Source of the DNA: Azotobacter salinestris | Lineage (GTDB): Bacteria > Pseudomonadota > Gammaproteobacteria > Pseudomonadales > Pseudomonadaceae | Direction: 5' to 3' | DNA length: 64,000 nt | NCBI RefSeq assembly: GCF_009363155.1 | Contig: NZ_CP045302.1 | Location: 2,142,001 to 2,206,000, forward strand | In this document: piece by piece, positions 43,540-53,241 of the stretch | Layout: the number at the start of each line of letters is the position of its first letter | Numbering within the stretch: the first letter of the stretch is position 1 | Program-made: the position numbers and the translations under genes | The notes under the pieces: generated by a model | What the model saw: only the letters and a program-made list of their open reading frames with translations | What the model was told of the DNA's origin: nothing | The model's database searches: none

Positions 43540-44321
43540 TCTGCGTCGCCTCCCCCAAGGGCGGGGTGGGCAAGACCACGGTCACGGCGGGTCTCGCCTT
43601 CGCCCTGCAACGGCTCGGCCTGCCGGTCACGGTCATCGACTTCGATGTGCAGAACGCCCTGCGCCTGCATTTCGCCGTCGCCCTCGGCGACCTGCGCGGT
43701 TACGTGGCTCACGCCGAGCAATCCGACTGGCGGCGACTGGCGCTCCAGACCTCCGGCGGCATCGGGCTGCTGCCCTACGGCATGGTCGGCGAGGCGCAAA
43801 GACTGCGCTTCGAGGCCCGCCTCGCCGAGACGCCGGGCTTCCTAGAAGAGGCCCTGCGGGGAATCTTGTCGATCCCGCGCATGGTGGTGCTGGCCGATAC
43901 GCCGCCGGGCCCCTCGCCGGCGCTGAATGCCCTGAATGCCATCGCCGACATCCGCATCGCAGTCCTGCTGGCCGACGCCGCGTCCGTTTCGCTGCTGCCG
44001 CAGATCGAGCAGGGCTTCTTCTATGTACCGCAGGCCACCCGGAGTCCCCTGCCGGTCCTCTACATCATCAACCAGGTCGATCGTCGCCGTCGCCTGAGCG
44101 CCGACACCACGGAACTCATGCGCACGCGGCTGCAGGGGGCGCTGCTCGGACTGGTGCACCGGGACGAAGCCCTGGCCGAGGCACTCGCCTCGCAACAATC
44201 GATTTTCGCTTTCGACCCCGGCTCCGCGGCCGCCCACGATCTCGACACGATCGCCCGCCGGCTCGGGCGACTGCTCGGAGACCTGGAGCCCCACGCCTCC
44301 GGCGTGCGCCGCCAGGGATGA
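43530..44321 (+). CDS. bcsQ: BcsQ, ParA/MinD-like cellulose localisation ATPase
   Basis: A 263-residue deviant-Walker ATPase. KGGVGKTT (residues 10-17) is intact, with VTVIDFDVQNALRLHF and VLADTPPGPSPALNALN following as in YhjQ/BcsQ. It helps localise or stabilise the cellulose synthase at the membrane. It overlaps the upstream gene by 10 bases and lies 28 bases before the synthase gene. Confidence 0.93.
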   Translation: MPLICVASPKGGVGKTTVTAGLAFALQRLGLPVTVIDFDVQNALRLHFAVALGDLRGYVAHAEQSDWRRLALQTSGGIGLLPYGMVGEAQRLRFEARLAETPGFLEEALRGILSIPRMVVLADTPPGPSPALNALNAIADIRIAVLLADAASVSLLPQIEQGFFYVPQATRSPLPVLYIINQVDRRRRLSADTTELMRTRLQGALLGLVHRDEALAEALASQQSIFAFDPGSAAAHDLDTIARRLGRLLGDLEPHASGVRRQG

Positions 44322-44349
44322 ACGGCCGATGTCCCGCAGGTAACTCATC

Positions 44350-47300
44350 ATGCCTCCCCCCTCCCGGAAAGCAGGGCTGTCGGCCTTCATTCTGATACTC
44401 GCCGCCAGTCCGGCCCTACTGCTATTCGTCACCGTGCCGCTCGACATTTCCACGCAGGTGGGGATGGGCGTATGCATGATCCTGCTCATGCTGCTGCTGG
44501 GCCGGCTCCAGTCCTATACCGTCACGCTGATCCTGATCGTCGTTTCGGTCGCCGTCTCCACCCGCTACCTGTACTGGCGGACCACCCAGACGCTGGTATT
44601 CGACAATGGCCTGGAGGCCTTCCTGGGCGCGGGGCTCTATCTGGCCGAAGTCTACGTCTGGGTGATCCTGACGCTGGGCTATTTCCAGACCGTCATGCCG
44701 CTGAAACGGCCGATCCGGCCGCTGCCGCAAGACCTCTCGCAATGGCCGACGGTCGATGTCTACATCCCGACCTACAACGAAAGCCTCGACGTCGTCCAGG
44801 ACACCGTGCTGGCCGCGCAGAACATCGACTATCCGGCGGACAAGCTGCGCGTCTACCTGCTCGACGACGGCAGGCGCCCCGAGTTCGGCGCCTTCGCCGC
44901 GGCGGCAGGGGTCGGCTACATCACTCGCGCCGACAACCGGCACGCCAAAGCTGGCAATCTGAACAACGCCTTGGGCCTGACGAATGGCGAGCTGATCTGC
45001 ATCTTCGACTGCGACCACGTCAGTACACGCGCCTTCCTGCAAGCCACGGTCGGGGCGTTCCTGCAGGATGCCAGGCTGGCCTTGGTGCAGACCCCCCACC
45101 ACTTCCACTCCCCCGACCCGTTCGAGCGCAACCTCGCCACTGGACGGGAGGTTCCCAACGAGGGCGAGCTGTTCTACGGCCCCGTACAGCAGGGCAACGA
45201 CTTCTGGAACGCGGCGTTCTTCTGCGGCTCCTGCGCGGTGATCCGCCGCAGTGCCCTGGAAGGGATCGGCGGCTTCGCCGTGGAAACCATCACCGAAGAC
45301 TCCCATACCGCACTCAAGCTGCAGCGCAGGGGCTGGAACACCGCCTTCCTGCCCATCCCGCTGGCCGCCGGCCTGGCCACCGAGCGCCTGGCCCTGCACA
45401 TCGGCCAGCGGATGCGCTGGGCGCGCGGCATGACGCAGATCTTCCGCATGGACAATCCCCTGCTGGGCCGCGGCCTGCGCCTACCGCAGCGGCTCTGCTA
45501 TCTCAATGCGATGCTGCACTTCCAGTTCGCCCTGCCGCGCATCGTCTTCCTGACAGCACCGACCGCCTACCTGATACTCGGGCAGAACGTCATCGCTGCC
45601 TCCGCTCCTGCGGTCTTCGCCTATGTGCTTCCGCACCTGGCGCACTCGATCATGACCAACGCCAGGATCCAGGGCCGGCATCGACACTCCTTCTGGGGCG
45701 AGCTCTACGAGACGGTGCTGGCCTTCCATATCCTCAAGCCGACCCTGGTCACCCTGATCAGCCCCAAACGCGGCAAGTTCAACGTGACCGACAAGGGCGA
45801 ATTGCTCGACCGGGGTTTCTTCGATTTCGCCCTGGTCAGGCCGCACCTGCTCGCCGCGGCGCTGCTGGCGACAGCCATCGGCGTGGGCCTGATCCGCTAC
45901 TTCTATATCGATTGGTTTCCAATCGATCCCAAGGTGCTCGCACTGAACATCGGCTGGGCGCTGTTCAGCCTGGTCATCCTGCTGGCCGCTTCCGCCGTGG
46001 CCATGGAGAGCCGGCAACTGCGCAGCACCACCCGGCTGAAACTGAAATTGCCGGTCGTCCTGCATTTCGACAATGGGCGAAGCTGGCAGGGGGAAACCCT
46101 CGACATCTCCATGGGCGGCCTCAGGGTCATTCCGACGCAGACCGGAAAGCCGCTGCCAGGCCGGATCGAGTGCATCGAAATTTCCTGCAACGGAGGTTCC
46201 GCGCTGTTTCCCGCACGCCTCGTGATGACCGGCGACCGGGAATTGCGCCTGAGCTTCGGCCCGCTCGACGTCGACCGACGGCGCGAACTGGTACGCATCG
46301 TCATGGGCCGGGCGGATGCCTGGCTCCCCGATGCTCCGAAACGGACGGACCGGCCCCTACGCTCGTTCTGGAGCGTGCTGAAAAACGCCCTGACGCTGCT
46401 CAGGACCGGCAGACAGCAAAAGGACGCGGCTCCAACGATCAGCGCGAAAGTTCCGCATACGCAAGCCGGCCCAACAGCGCCGAACTCCCTCCTGCTGCTT
46501 TTCCTGTGCGTCTTCTGCCTCATCGCAGCCCCCCCCCTGCTGGCCGGAGAACTGGAACTCCCGCCCCCGCCAGCATCGGCGCAGCCGACTACAGCGGCAA
46601 GCCTGATCGAAGTCCTACACTTCGAGCAGTTGGGCATCAAGGACGGAACGACGCTGCGCGGAGCACGGGCCGAAGTGGGCATCCCTTTCTCGATCGGTCG
46701 CCAGCAGATCGTCAGCGAAGCCCGGCTCGACCTGCATATCCGCCATTCGGACAAACTGCCAGCCAATGCCCACCTGGAGGTTCTGCTCAACGGCGAGGCG
46801 ATCGACGACCTGCGCCTGACGGCCGGCGCGCCGCTCGACGACTTCGTCGAGATAGAGGTTAACCCCCTGTTGCTGCTACCCCACAACAGTCTGAACCTCA
46901 GGCTGCGCAGCGACGAGCGGCGCTGCGAGTCGCCCGAGCGCTCGCCGCTGCAGGTCGCCATCGGCAAGGACTCCAGCCTCTCCCTGGAACTGCGCCGGCT
47001 CCCCCTGGCGAACGATCTGGCGCTCCTGCCCGTCCCCTTCTTCGACGAAGCGCAGCTCGGCGAGCCGCGCCTGCCTACGGTCCTGGCCGGACAACCCGGC
47101 GAGAAAGTCCTGCGCAGCGCCGCGCTGGTAGCCTCGCATTTCGGCGCGCTCGCCCGCTACCGGAGCCTGGACTTTCCGGTAACGGTCGGCACGCTGCCGC
47201 TGGGCAACGCCCTGCTGTTCGCCCTCGCCGAGCAGCGCATCGACGGCCTGGAACTGCCGCCCATCGAGGGACCGACGCTGGCCGTGCTGGACAGCCCCCG

Positions 47301-48708
47301 CGATCCGCACGCCAAGCTGCTGCTGATCGCCGGGCGCACCCCGGACGAGCAGCACGCGGCGGCGCTCGCCCTGGTCCTCGGCGCCGGCCGCCTGAAAGGC
47401 ACCAGCATACTGCTGGAAGAACCACCCGCGCCGCCGCGACGCGCGCCCTACGATGCGCCGCGCTGGCTTCCCACCGACCGGCCGGTGCGCCTCGCCGAAC
47501 TGACCGACAAGGACCTGGCGAGCCAGAGCCCCACGCCGGCCGGGGTGAGCCTCAACTTTCGTGCCGCGCCGGACAACTTCCTGTGGGCAATGGCGAACAT
47601 CCCGGTACACATCCGCTACCGTTTTCCCGAAGGTGACTGGCTGGATACCTCCCGAACCCACCTGGATGTCGCCCTCAACGGTCGCTACCTGACCTCCCTG
47701 CCGTTGCTGAAAACCAGTCCGCTGGAAAAGCTCAAGCATTACCTCGGTCAGCAGCCCCGCCAGGAAGAGGCCAGGGTCGAGATACCCGCCTACCTGATCT
47801 ACGGCGACAACCGCCTGGATTTCCATTTCAACCTGCGCACCAGGGACGAACCGGACTGCTCGCTGGAACTGCCCGAACAGGCCCTGAGCCGGATCGACGG
47901 CGACGCCTTCATCGACTTCAGCGGCACCCGGCACTTCGCCCGGCTGCCCAACCTGTCGTTCTTCGTCGGCGCCGGCTTCCCCTTCACGCGAATGGCCGAC
48001 CTTTCCGAAACGGCGGTGCTGCTGCCGGGCACTCCGCGGGAAGAGGAAATCGAGGCGATGCTCGGCCTGCTCGGACGCTTCGGCGAGTCCACCGGTTATC
48101 CGGCCCTCGGCGTCGAAGTGCTCGTCGGCCCGGCCCGGCTGCCCTCGGTCGCCGGGCGCGACCTGCTGGCCATCGGCCGGCTCGACGGCGAGCTGCCCCT
48201 GGCATCCCTGCTCGCCGGCTCGGATTTCCGCGTGGAGAAAGGACAACTGCGCATCGCCCCGTGGACGCCGCTCGAACGGGTGCGTCGCTTCGTTCTGGGC
48301 GACTGGGACAGCCAGGCGCCGGAGGCCGCGCGACAACTCGCCGGTGACCAGCCGTTCCGCGGGCTGCTCAGCCGCCGTTCGCCCTTCGATCCGGAGCGGG
48401 CGCTGGTGCTGGTCCTGGCCCGCGAGGCGCAATGGCTGCCGCAGATCGTCGAGAGCCTGCACAATCCCGGGGTCAGCACGGAAATCCGCGGCGACCTCGC
48501 CCACTTCGCGAGCGCCAGACAGGTGCAGAGCTTCCGCGTCGGGGCGCAGTTCGCCTACGGCACCCTCCCCTGGCACATCCACGTCCGCTGGCTGTTCAGC
48601 GACCGGCCGGTGCTGCTGGCGACGCTATTGCTGGCCTCGGCGCTGCTCGTCGCGCTCGCCCTGCAACCCCTCCTGCGTGCGCGTGTGGCACGACGCCTGA
48701 GCGAATAA
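44350..48708 (+). CDS. bcsAB: fused cellulose synthase BcsA-BcsB
   Basis: A 1452-residue fusion of the catalytic (BcsA) and periplasmic (BcsB) subunits. The BcsA half has the GT2 motifs DDG (172-174), DCD (220-222), TED (315-317) and QRMRW (353-357), plus about eight membrane helices, and a PilZ domain with RSTTR (558-562) and DISMGG (585-590), i.e. an intact c-di-GMP site. Near residue 713 a hydrophobic segment (LLLLFLCVFCLIA) marks the former BcsB signal peptide; the BcsB half ends with a membrane helix near 1430. Fused AcsAB-type synthases are known from Komagataeibacter; separate genes are usual in Pseudomonas and enterics. Uses UDP-glucose to make and export cellulose. Confidence 0.93.
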   Translation: MPPPSRKAGLSAFILILAASPALLLFVTVPLDISTQVGMGVCMILLMLLLGRLQSYTVTLILIVVSVAVSTRYLYWRTTQTLVFDNGLEAFLGAGLYLAEVYVWVILTLGYFQTVMPLKRPIRPLPQDLSQWPTVDVYIPTYNESLDVVQDTVLAAQNIDYPADKLRVYLLDDGRRPEFGAFAAAAGVGYITRADNRHAKAGNLNNALGLTNGELICIFDCDHVSTRAFLQATVGAFLQDARLALVQTPHHFHSPDPFERNLATGREVPNEGELFYGPVQQGNDFWNAAFFCGSCAVIRRSALEGIGGFAVETITEDSHTALKLQRRGWNTAFLPIPLAAGLATERLALHIGQRMRWARGMTQIFRMDNPLLGRGLRLPQRLCYLNAMLHFQFALPRIVFLTAPTAYLILGQNVIAASAPAVFAYVLPHLAHSIMTNARIQGRHRHSFWGELYETVLAFHILKPTLVTLISPKRGKFNVTDKGELLDRGFFDFALVRPHLLAAALLATAIGVGLIRYFYIDWFPIDPKVLALNIGWALFSLVILLAASAVAMESRQLRSTTRLKLKLPVVLHFDNGRSWQGETLDISMGGLRVIPTQTGKPLPGRIECIEISCNGGSALFPARLVMTGDRELRLSFGPLDVDRRRELVRIVMGRADAWLPDAPKRTDRPLRSFWSVLKNALTLLRTGRQQKDAAPTISAKVPHTQAGPTAPNSLLLLFLCVFCLIAAPPLLAGELELPPPPASAQPTTAASLIEVLHFEQLGIKDGTTLRGARAEVGIPFSIGRQQIVSEARLDLHIRHSDKLPANAHLEVLLNGEAIDDLRLTAGAPLDDFVEIEVNPLLLLPHNSLNLRLRSDERRCESPERSPLQVAIGKDSSLSLELRRLPLANDLALLPVPFFDEAQLGEPRLPTVLAGQPGEKVLRSAALVASHFGALARYRSLDFPVTVGTLPLGNALLFALAEQRIDGLELPPIEGPTLAVLDSPRDPHAKLLLIAGRTPDEQHAAALALVLGAGRLKGTSILLEEPPAPPRRAPYDAPRWLPTDRPVRLAELTDKDLASQSPTPAGVSLNFRAAPDNFLWAMANIPVHIRYRFPEGDWLDTSRTHLDVALNGRYLTSLPLLKTSPLEKLKHYLGQQPRQEEARVEIPAYLIYGDNRLDFHFNLRTRDEPDCSLELPEQALSRIDGDAFIDFSGTRHFARLPNLSFFVGAGFPFTRMADLSETAVLLPGTPREEEIEAMLGLLGRFGESTGYPALGVEVLVGPARLPSVAGRDLLAIGRLDGELPLASLLAGSDFRVEKGQLRIAPWTPLERVRRFVLGDWDSQAPEAARQLAGDQPFRGLLSRRSPFDPERALVLVLAREAQWLPQIVESLHNPGVSTEIRGDLAHFASARQVQSFRVGAQFAYGTLPWHIHVRWLFSDRPVLLATLLLASALLVALALQPLLRARVARRLSE

Positions 48709-48718
48709 GGAGCCGACC

Positions 48719-51700
48719 ATGACCCGCGCCGCCCTGAAAAAACTTTCCCTGGCCGTGCTCTGTGCCATCGGCGGGATCACCCATCCCGAAGGCGCCTCGG
48801 CCGAACCGACGGATACCGGCATGACGGTCCTGCTCGAACAGGCCGACTTCTGGCGCTCCCGCCATCGCCCGGACCTGGCCAGGGAAGCGCTGAACCGCGC
48901 CCTGCAGGTCCAGCCGGACGCAGAGGAAGTCCTCTACCGGCTGGGGATGCTCGCCCTGGAGGACGACGAAAAGGCCGCCCGCGCCTGGCTGCAGCGACTG
49001 GCCGGCAGCCACCCCGGCAGCACTCGCCTCGGCGACCTCGAAGCCGCCCTGCGCGGCAGCAAGCTGGACAAGTCCGCGCTGGCCAGGGCCCGTCTCATGG
49101 CCGATCAGGGCGATTCGGCGGGCGCCGTACAGGCCTATCGCAAACTGTTCGGCGACGGAGCACCACCGCCCGATCTGGCGCTGGAGTATTACCAGACCCT
49201 GGCTGGCACCGACGGGCACTGGCAGGAAGCCCGCGAGGGGCTGGAAAAGCTCCACGCCGGGCAACCGGGCAATCCACAGGTGAAGCTTGCTCTCGCCCGC
49301 GCGCTGAGCTACCGGGAAGCGACGCGCCGCCAGGCCGTCGAGCAACTGGCCGATCTGGCGCCGCAATCGCCCGAAGCCCGCACGGCCTGGCGCCAGGCCC
49401 TGCTCTGGCTGGACGCGGGCGCCGGGGACGAGGCCCTCTACAGTCGCTACGGGGCGGCCAATCCGGGCGACACCGAAGTGGCGGCGCGCTTCCAGGCGAT
49501 GCTCTCGGCCAAGCGCCAGGAGCCCGGCGACGGCGCCAGGGCCGCCGGCTTCGACGCGCTGCAGGGCAGGCGCAACGCGGCGGCCCTGCAGAGCTTCAGG
49601 CTGGCGCTGAACCACAACCCGCGCGACGCCGAGGCCTGGGGCGGCCTGGGCATCGCCCAACTGCGCGCGCAGAACTACCGGGACGCCGCCACCAGCCTGC
49701 TCAGGGCCACCGAACTGGCCCCCGGCAGTCGAGACCGCTGGACGAAGGCGCTGGCCGACGCCGAGTTCTACGGAAAGCTGCAGACCGCCCGGCAGAAGCG
49801 CGACGACGGCCACCTGGGCAGCGCCGAAGCGCTGGCCCGGCCGCTCGCCGACGGCAGCGGGGAACGCCCGCGGGCCGCCAAGCTGCTGCTGGCCGACATC
49901 CTGCTGCGCCAGCAGCGCAACGCCGAGGCCGAACAACTCTACCGCGGCCTGGTCGCGGCGACCGGAAACGACCGGGCGGCCCTGGCCGGCCTCTACGACA
50001 GCCTGCTGCGCCAGGGCAAGCGGCAGGCTGCCAGCGAACTGCTGGGCCGCAATCCCGGCCTGGCCGACGCCCTGCAAGGCGGCCGACAGCAGGTCGAAGC
50101 ACTGGCCCTGCGCGATCGCGCCGCTGCCCTGCTCAAGCAGGGCAGCGGCGAGGAAGCCGCCCGACTGCTGAACGAAGCCTTGCGGCTGACGCCGCAAAAC
50201 CCCTGGATACGCCTGACCTACGCGCGACTGCTCAACGCCAGGGGCGACCCGCAACAGGCGCAACGCCTGATGGAGCCGCCGGCGAGCGGTCCCGTCGATG
50301 CCGAGGCCCTGCATGCCGCCGCCCTGCTGGCCATGGACCAGACGCGCTGGGACGACGCCAGGGCCCATCTGCGCCGCTTGCCGCCGGAGCGCCAGGCCAG
50401 CCCGCAGATCCAGGCCCTCGAACAACGCCTGCGGATCAGGGAGCGCATCGCCTCGGTGCACGGTGTCGCCACCGGCGCCAACCGCCTGGCCGCGCGCCGA
50501 GCCCTGCGCGCGCTGCACGACGAAGCGCCGGAGGAGCCGCTGGTGCGCGGCGAGGTGGCGCTGGCCCTGGCGGAGCTGGGCGAGCCTGCCCTGGCCCTGG
50601 ACATGGTGCGCGACGACCTGCGCAACCTCTCCAGCCACGCGCCCGCCGACTATCTTTCGCACGTCGCCGTGCTGGTCAGGACCGGCCAGGTGGCCGAGGC
50701 CGAAGTCCTGATCCACCGCCTGGAACGCAGCGACCTCAACGCCGATGACCGGGAAGCCCTGCGCAGGCTGCGCAACGGCTTCGCCGTCGCCCAGGCCGAC
50801 CGGCAACGGCAGAACGGCGACCTGGCGGGCGCCTACGACACCCTGATGGCCCATATCGACGAATCGCCCGGCGACACCGAACTGCTGCTGACCATGGGCC
50901 GCCTGTACGACACAGGGAAGATGTACAAGGAGGCCACGGCAGTCTACGACTCGGTACTAAAAGACGCGCCGGACAACCCCGAAGGCGTGCGCGGCGCGGT
51001 GAGCGCCGCCCTGGGCGGCAACGACGCCAGGCGCGCCGCGCAGTTGATCGAGCGCGCTGGCCCGTCGCTCGACGAACCCACGGCGCTGCTGCTGTCCGCC
51101 CGCGTAGCCGAAGCGAATGGCGACAACCGGCGCGCCATCGCCCTGCTCGAAAGCGCCCGGCGCAAGCACCTGGCGGCGACCGGCCAGGCCAGCGTCACAG
51201 GTGCTCCGGCCTTCATGACGCGCGACAACCCCTTCCGCGCCCCGCGTGACGCCATGTTCCCGGTCCTGGCACAGGCCAACGCGGACGCCGGCCTGCCCAG
51301 CCAGCGGCGCGGTCCGTCCACGACGGCCGACCCCCTGGCCAGCGAAATCGAGGGCCGCCTGAACGCCCTGCGCGAGAAGACCGCCACCCGGCTGTCCGCC
51401 GCCACCAACCTGCGCATCCGCGACGGCGAGAAGGGCCTGTCCGAGCTGACCGAGGTTAAAGCGCCGCTGCAGCTCTCCATGGTGCCGCTGGACAACGGCC
51501 GCATCGAGCTGACCGCCACGCCCACCCGCCTGGACGCCGGCACGCCCGGCCGCGACGCGGCCAGGCGTCTCGGCAGCTATGCGCTGGCCAGCGGCCTGAC
51601 CGAGTCCGTTTTCGGTGTTTACGACGGGCTGGTGAAGACCTACTCCAGCTCGACTCTGCAAGTGAGGGAACAGCAGGTCAGAGAGGAGGAAAAGCGCGCG

Positions 51701-52774
51701 CTGACCCTGGCGGAGCGAGCTGCGATCGTCGCGGACGCCAGGATCCAGGCAGCACAGACGATAAGCGACGCGGCCGTGGCCGCCGGGCTGAGCGCGGAGC
51801 AGGGTGAACGGCTCGCCAGCACCCTGCTCAACTCCACCGCTCAGCGCGTGCTCGCCCCCTACCGGCCGGAATCCCAGGACGACACGGGCGTGGGCCTGAA
51901 CCTGGCCTACAGTTCCGACTCGCTCAAGGCCGACATAGGCACGACGCCGCTGGGCTTCGAGAAGACCAGCCTGGTCGGCGGCGCGAAATGGACACCGAAG
52001 GTCGGCCAGAACGGCAACCTCGCTCTGGGCGTCGAGCGGCGCGCGGTGACCGACAGCCTGCTCTCCTACGCGGGCGCCAAGGACCCGGTCAGCGGCAAGA
52101 CCTGGGGCGGCGTCACCAAGACCGGGGTCAACGCCCAGTACGCCTACGACAACGGCGCCGCCGGCTTCTACGTCGGCGGCGACTATTACCTATATCGCGG
52201 CGACAACGTCGAGAACAACCACTCCATCGGCCTGCACACGGGCGTCTATGCGCGCCCCGTCAACACCCCCACCCGGGAACTGCAGACCGGCGTGCACCTG
52301 AACTGGATGGGCTTCGACAAGAACCTCAGCGGCTATACGCTGGGCCACGGCGGCTACTTCAGCCCCGAGAACTTCGTCGGGCTATCCTTTCCCGTGCAGT
52401 ACAGCCTCAAGAGCGACCGCTGGGACATGAAGCTGCGTGCGGCCGCCGGCTATCAGTCCTTCACCCAGGAGCGCGCGCCCTATTTCCCCAAGGACAAGGC
52501 GCTGCAGAACCAGCTCGAACAATTGGGCACGGCGGTGCAGAACCTCTCCGACGGACTGACCGCCGCCGGCCAGAGCACGACGTTGCCGGCCATCGAGACC
52601 CATTACCGCGCCGACAGCCAGAGCGGCATGGCCTTCAACGGCGGCGCCACGCTCGAATACCGCCTGAGCGAGCAGACCCGGGTGGGCGGCACCATCGGAC
52701 ACGACAGCTTCGGCGAATATTCGGAGACGACCGGCTCGATCTATTTCAAACACGCCCTGGAGAATCTTCCTTGA
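48719..52774 (+). CDS. bcsC: BcsC, TPR-barrel cellulose export protein
   Basis: A 1351-residue protein with a signal peptide (to about residue 28, ending GASA), a long array of tetratricopeptide repeats (about 35-870), and a C-terminal outer-membrane beta-barrel (about 1020-1351) ending in an aromatic-rich strand, GSIYFKHALENLP. BcsC guides cellulose across the periplasm and outer membrane. It begins 10 bases after the synthase stop and its own stop overlaps the start of bcsD (TTGA). Confidence 0.95.
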   Translation: MTRAALKKLSLAVLCAIGGITHPEGASAEPTDTGMTVLLEQADFWRSRHRPDLAREALNRALQVQPDAEEVLYRLGMLALEDDEKAARAWLQRLAGSHPGSTRLGDLEAALRGSKLDKSALARARLMADQGDSAGAVQAYRKLFGDGAPPPDLALEYYQTLAGTDGHWQEAREGLEKLHAGQPGNPQVKLALARALSYREATRRQAVEQLADLAPQSPEARTAWRQALLWLDAGAGDEALYSRYGAANPGDTEVAARFQAMLSAKRQEPGDGARAAGFDALQGRRNAAALQSFRLALNHNPRDAEAWGGLGIAQLRAQNYRDAATSLLRATELAPGSRDRWTKALADAEFYGKLQTARQKRDDGHLGSAEALARPLADGSGERPRAAKLLLADILLRQQRNAEAEQLYRGLVAATGNDRAALAGLYDSLLRQGKRQAASELLGRNPGLADALQGGRQQVEALALRDRAAALLKQGSGEEAARLLNEALRLTPQNPWIRLTYARLLNARGDPQQAQRLMEPPASGPVDAEALHAAALLAMDQTRWDDARAHLRRLPPERQASPQIQALEQRLRIRERIASVHGVATGANRLAARRALRALHDEAPEEPLVRGEVALALAELGEPALALDMVRDDLRNLSSHAPADYLSHVAVLVRTGQVAEAEVLIHRLERSDLNADDREALRRLRNGFAVAQADRQRQNGDLAGAYDTLMAHIDESPGDTELLLTMGRLYDTGKMYKEATAVYDSVLKDAPDNPEGVRGAVSAALGGNDARRAAQLIERAGPSLDEPTALLLSARVAEANGDNRRAIALLESARRKHLAATGQASVTGAPAFMTRDNPFRAPRDAMFPVLAQANADAGLPSQRRGPSTTADPLASEIEGRLNALREKTATRLSAATNLRIRDGEKGLSELTEVKAPLQLSMVPLDNGRIELTATPTRLDAGTPGRDAARRLGSYALASGLTESVFGVYDGLVKTYSSSTLQVREQQVREEEKRALTLAERAAIVADARIQAAQTISDAAVAAGLSAEQGERLASTLLNSTAQRVLAPYRPESQDDTGVGLNLAYSSDSLKADIGTTPLGFEKTSLVGGAKWTPKVGQNGNLALGVERRAVTDSLLSYAGAKDPVSGKTWGGVTKTGVNAQYAYDNGAAGFYVGGDYYLYRGDNVENNHSIGLHTGVYARPVNTPTRELQTGVHLNWMGFDKNLSGYTLGHGGYFSPENFVGLSFPVQYSLKSDRWDMKLRAAAGYQSFTQERAPYFPKDKALQNQLEQLGTAVQNLSDGLTAAGQSTTLPAIETHYRADSQSGMAFNGGATLEYRLSEQTRVGGTIGHDSFGEYSETTGSIYFKHALENLP

Positions 52775-53241
52775 CAGCGGAAAACGACATCCCGGCCAGG
52801 AACCTGGCCTATTACGGCGAGCGCCACGACGACCGCCCCTGGTGGCCGTTCGTGCGGACCCTGGTGGGCGAGATCTGCCAGTCGGCCGGCACCACCGATG
52901 CCTGCCATTTCCTGCACCACGTGGGCTCGCGTCTCGCCGCCGCCCATCCGCTGGCGGAACAGCCGACCCTCGCGGCCCTGGAAAAGGCCCTGAACGGCGT
53001 GCTGGGCGAGTTCGAGTGGGGCTGGGTGCAACTGAGCACCGATAACCGCTCGATCCGCATCCTGCATGGCGCCTATCCGAGCGCCTGGGAAACCACGGAC
53101 CACTGGAGCCAGGCGATCGCCGCCGTGCTCGAAGGCATGTACCAGCATTGGTTCCAGGCGCAGAACCAGGAGGTACGGCTGCAGGTGCAATGCACCGACA
53201 GGAGTCAGACCGGCGCCCTGGTATTCCGCTGTGGCCGCTAG
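52771..53241 (+). CDS. bcsD: BcsD, cellulose crystallisation protein
   Basis: A 156-residue protein equal in length to Komagataeibacter BcsD (AcsD). It carries WWPFVRTLVGEICQSAG, FLHHVGSRLAAAHPL and FEWGWVQLSTDNRSIRILHGAYP, which match the family. BcsD forms a periplasmic octameric ring that orders glucan chains. The TTG start is selected because it overlaps the bcsC stop and GGAG lies eight bases upstream. Presence of bcsD with a fused synthase makes this a type I operon. Confidence 0.85.
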   Translation: MTAENDIPARNLAYYGERHDDRPWWPFVRTLVGEICQSAGTTDACHFLHHVGSRLAAAHPLAEQPTLAALEKALNGVLGEFEWGWVQLSTDNRSIRILHGAYPSAWETTDHWSQAIAAVLEGMYQHWFQAQNQEVRLQVQCTDRSQTGALVFRCGR

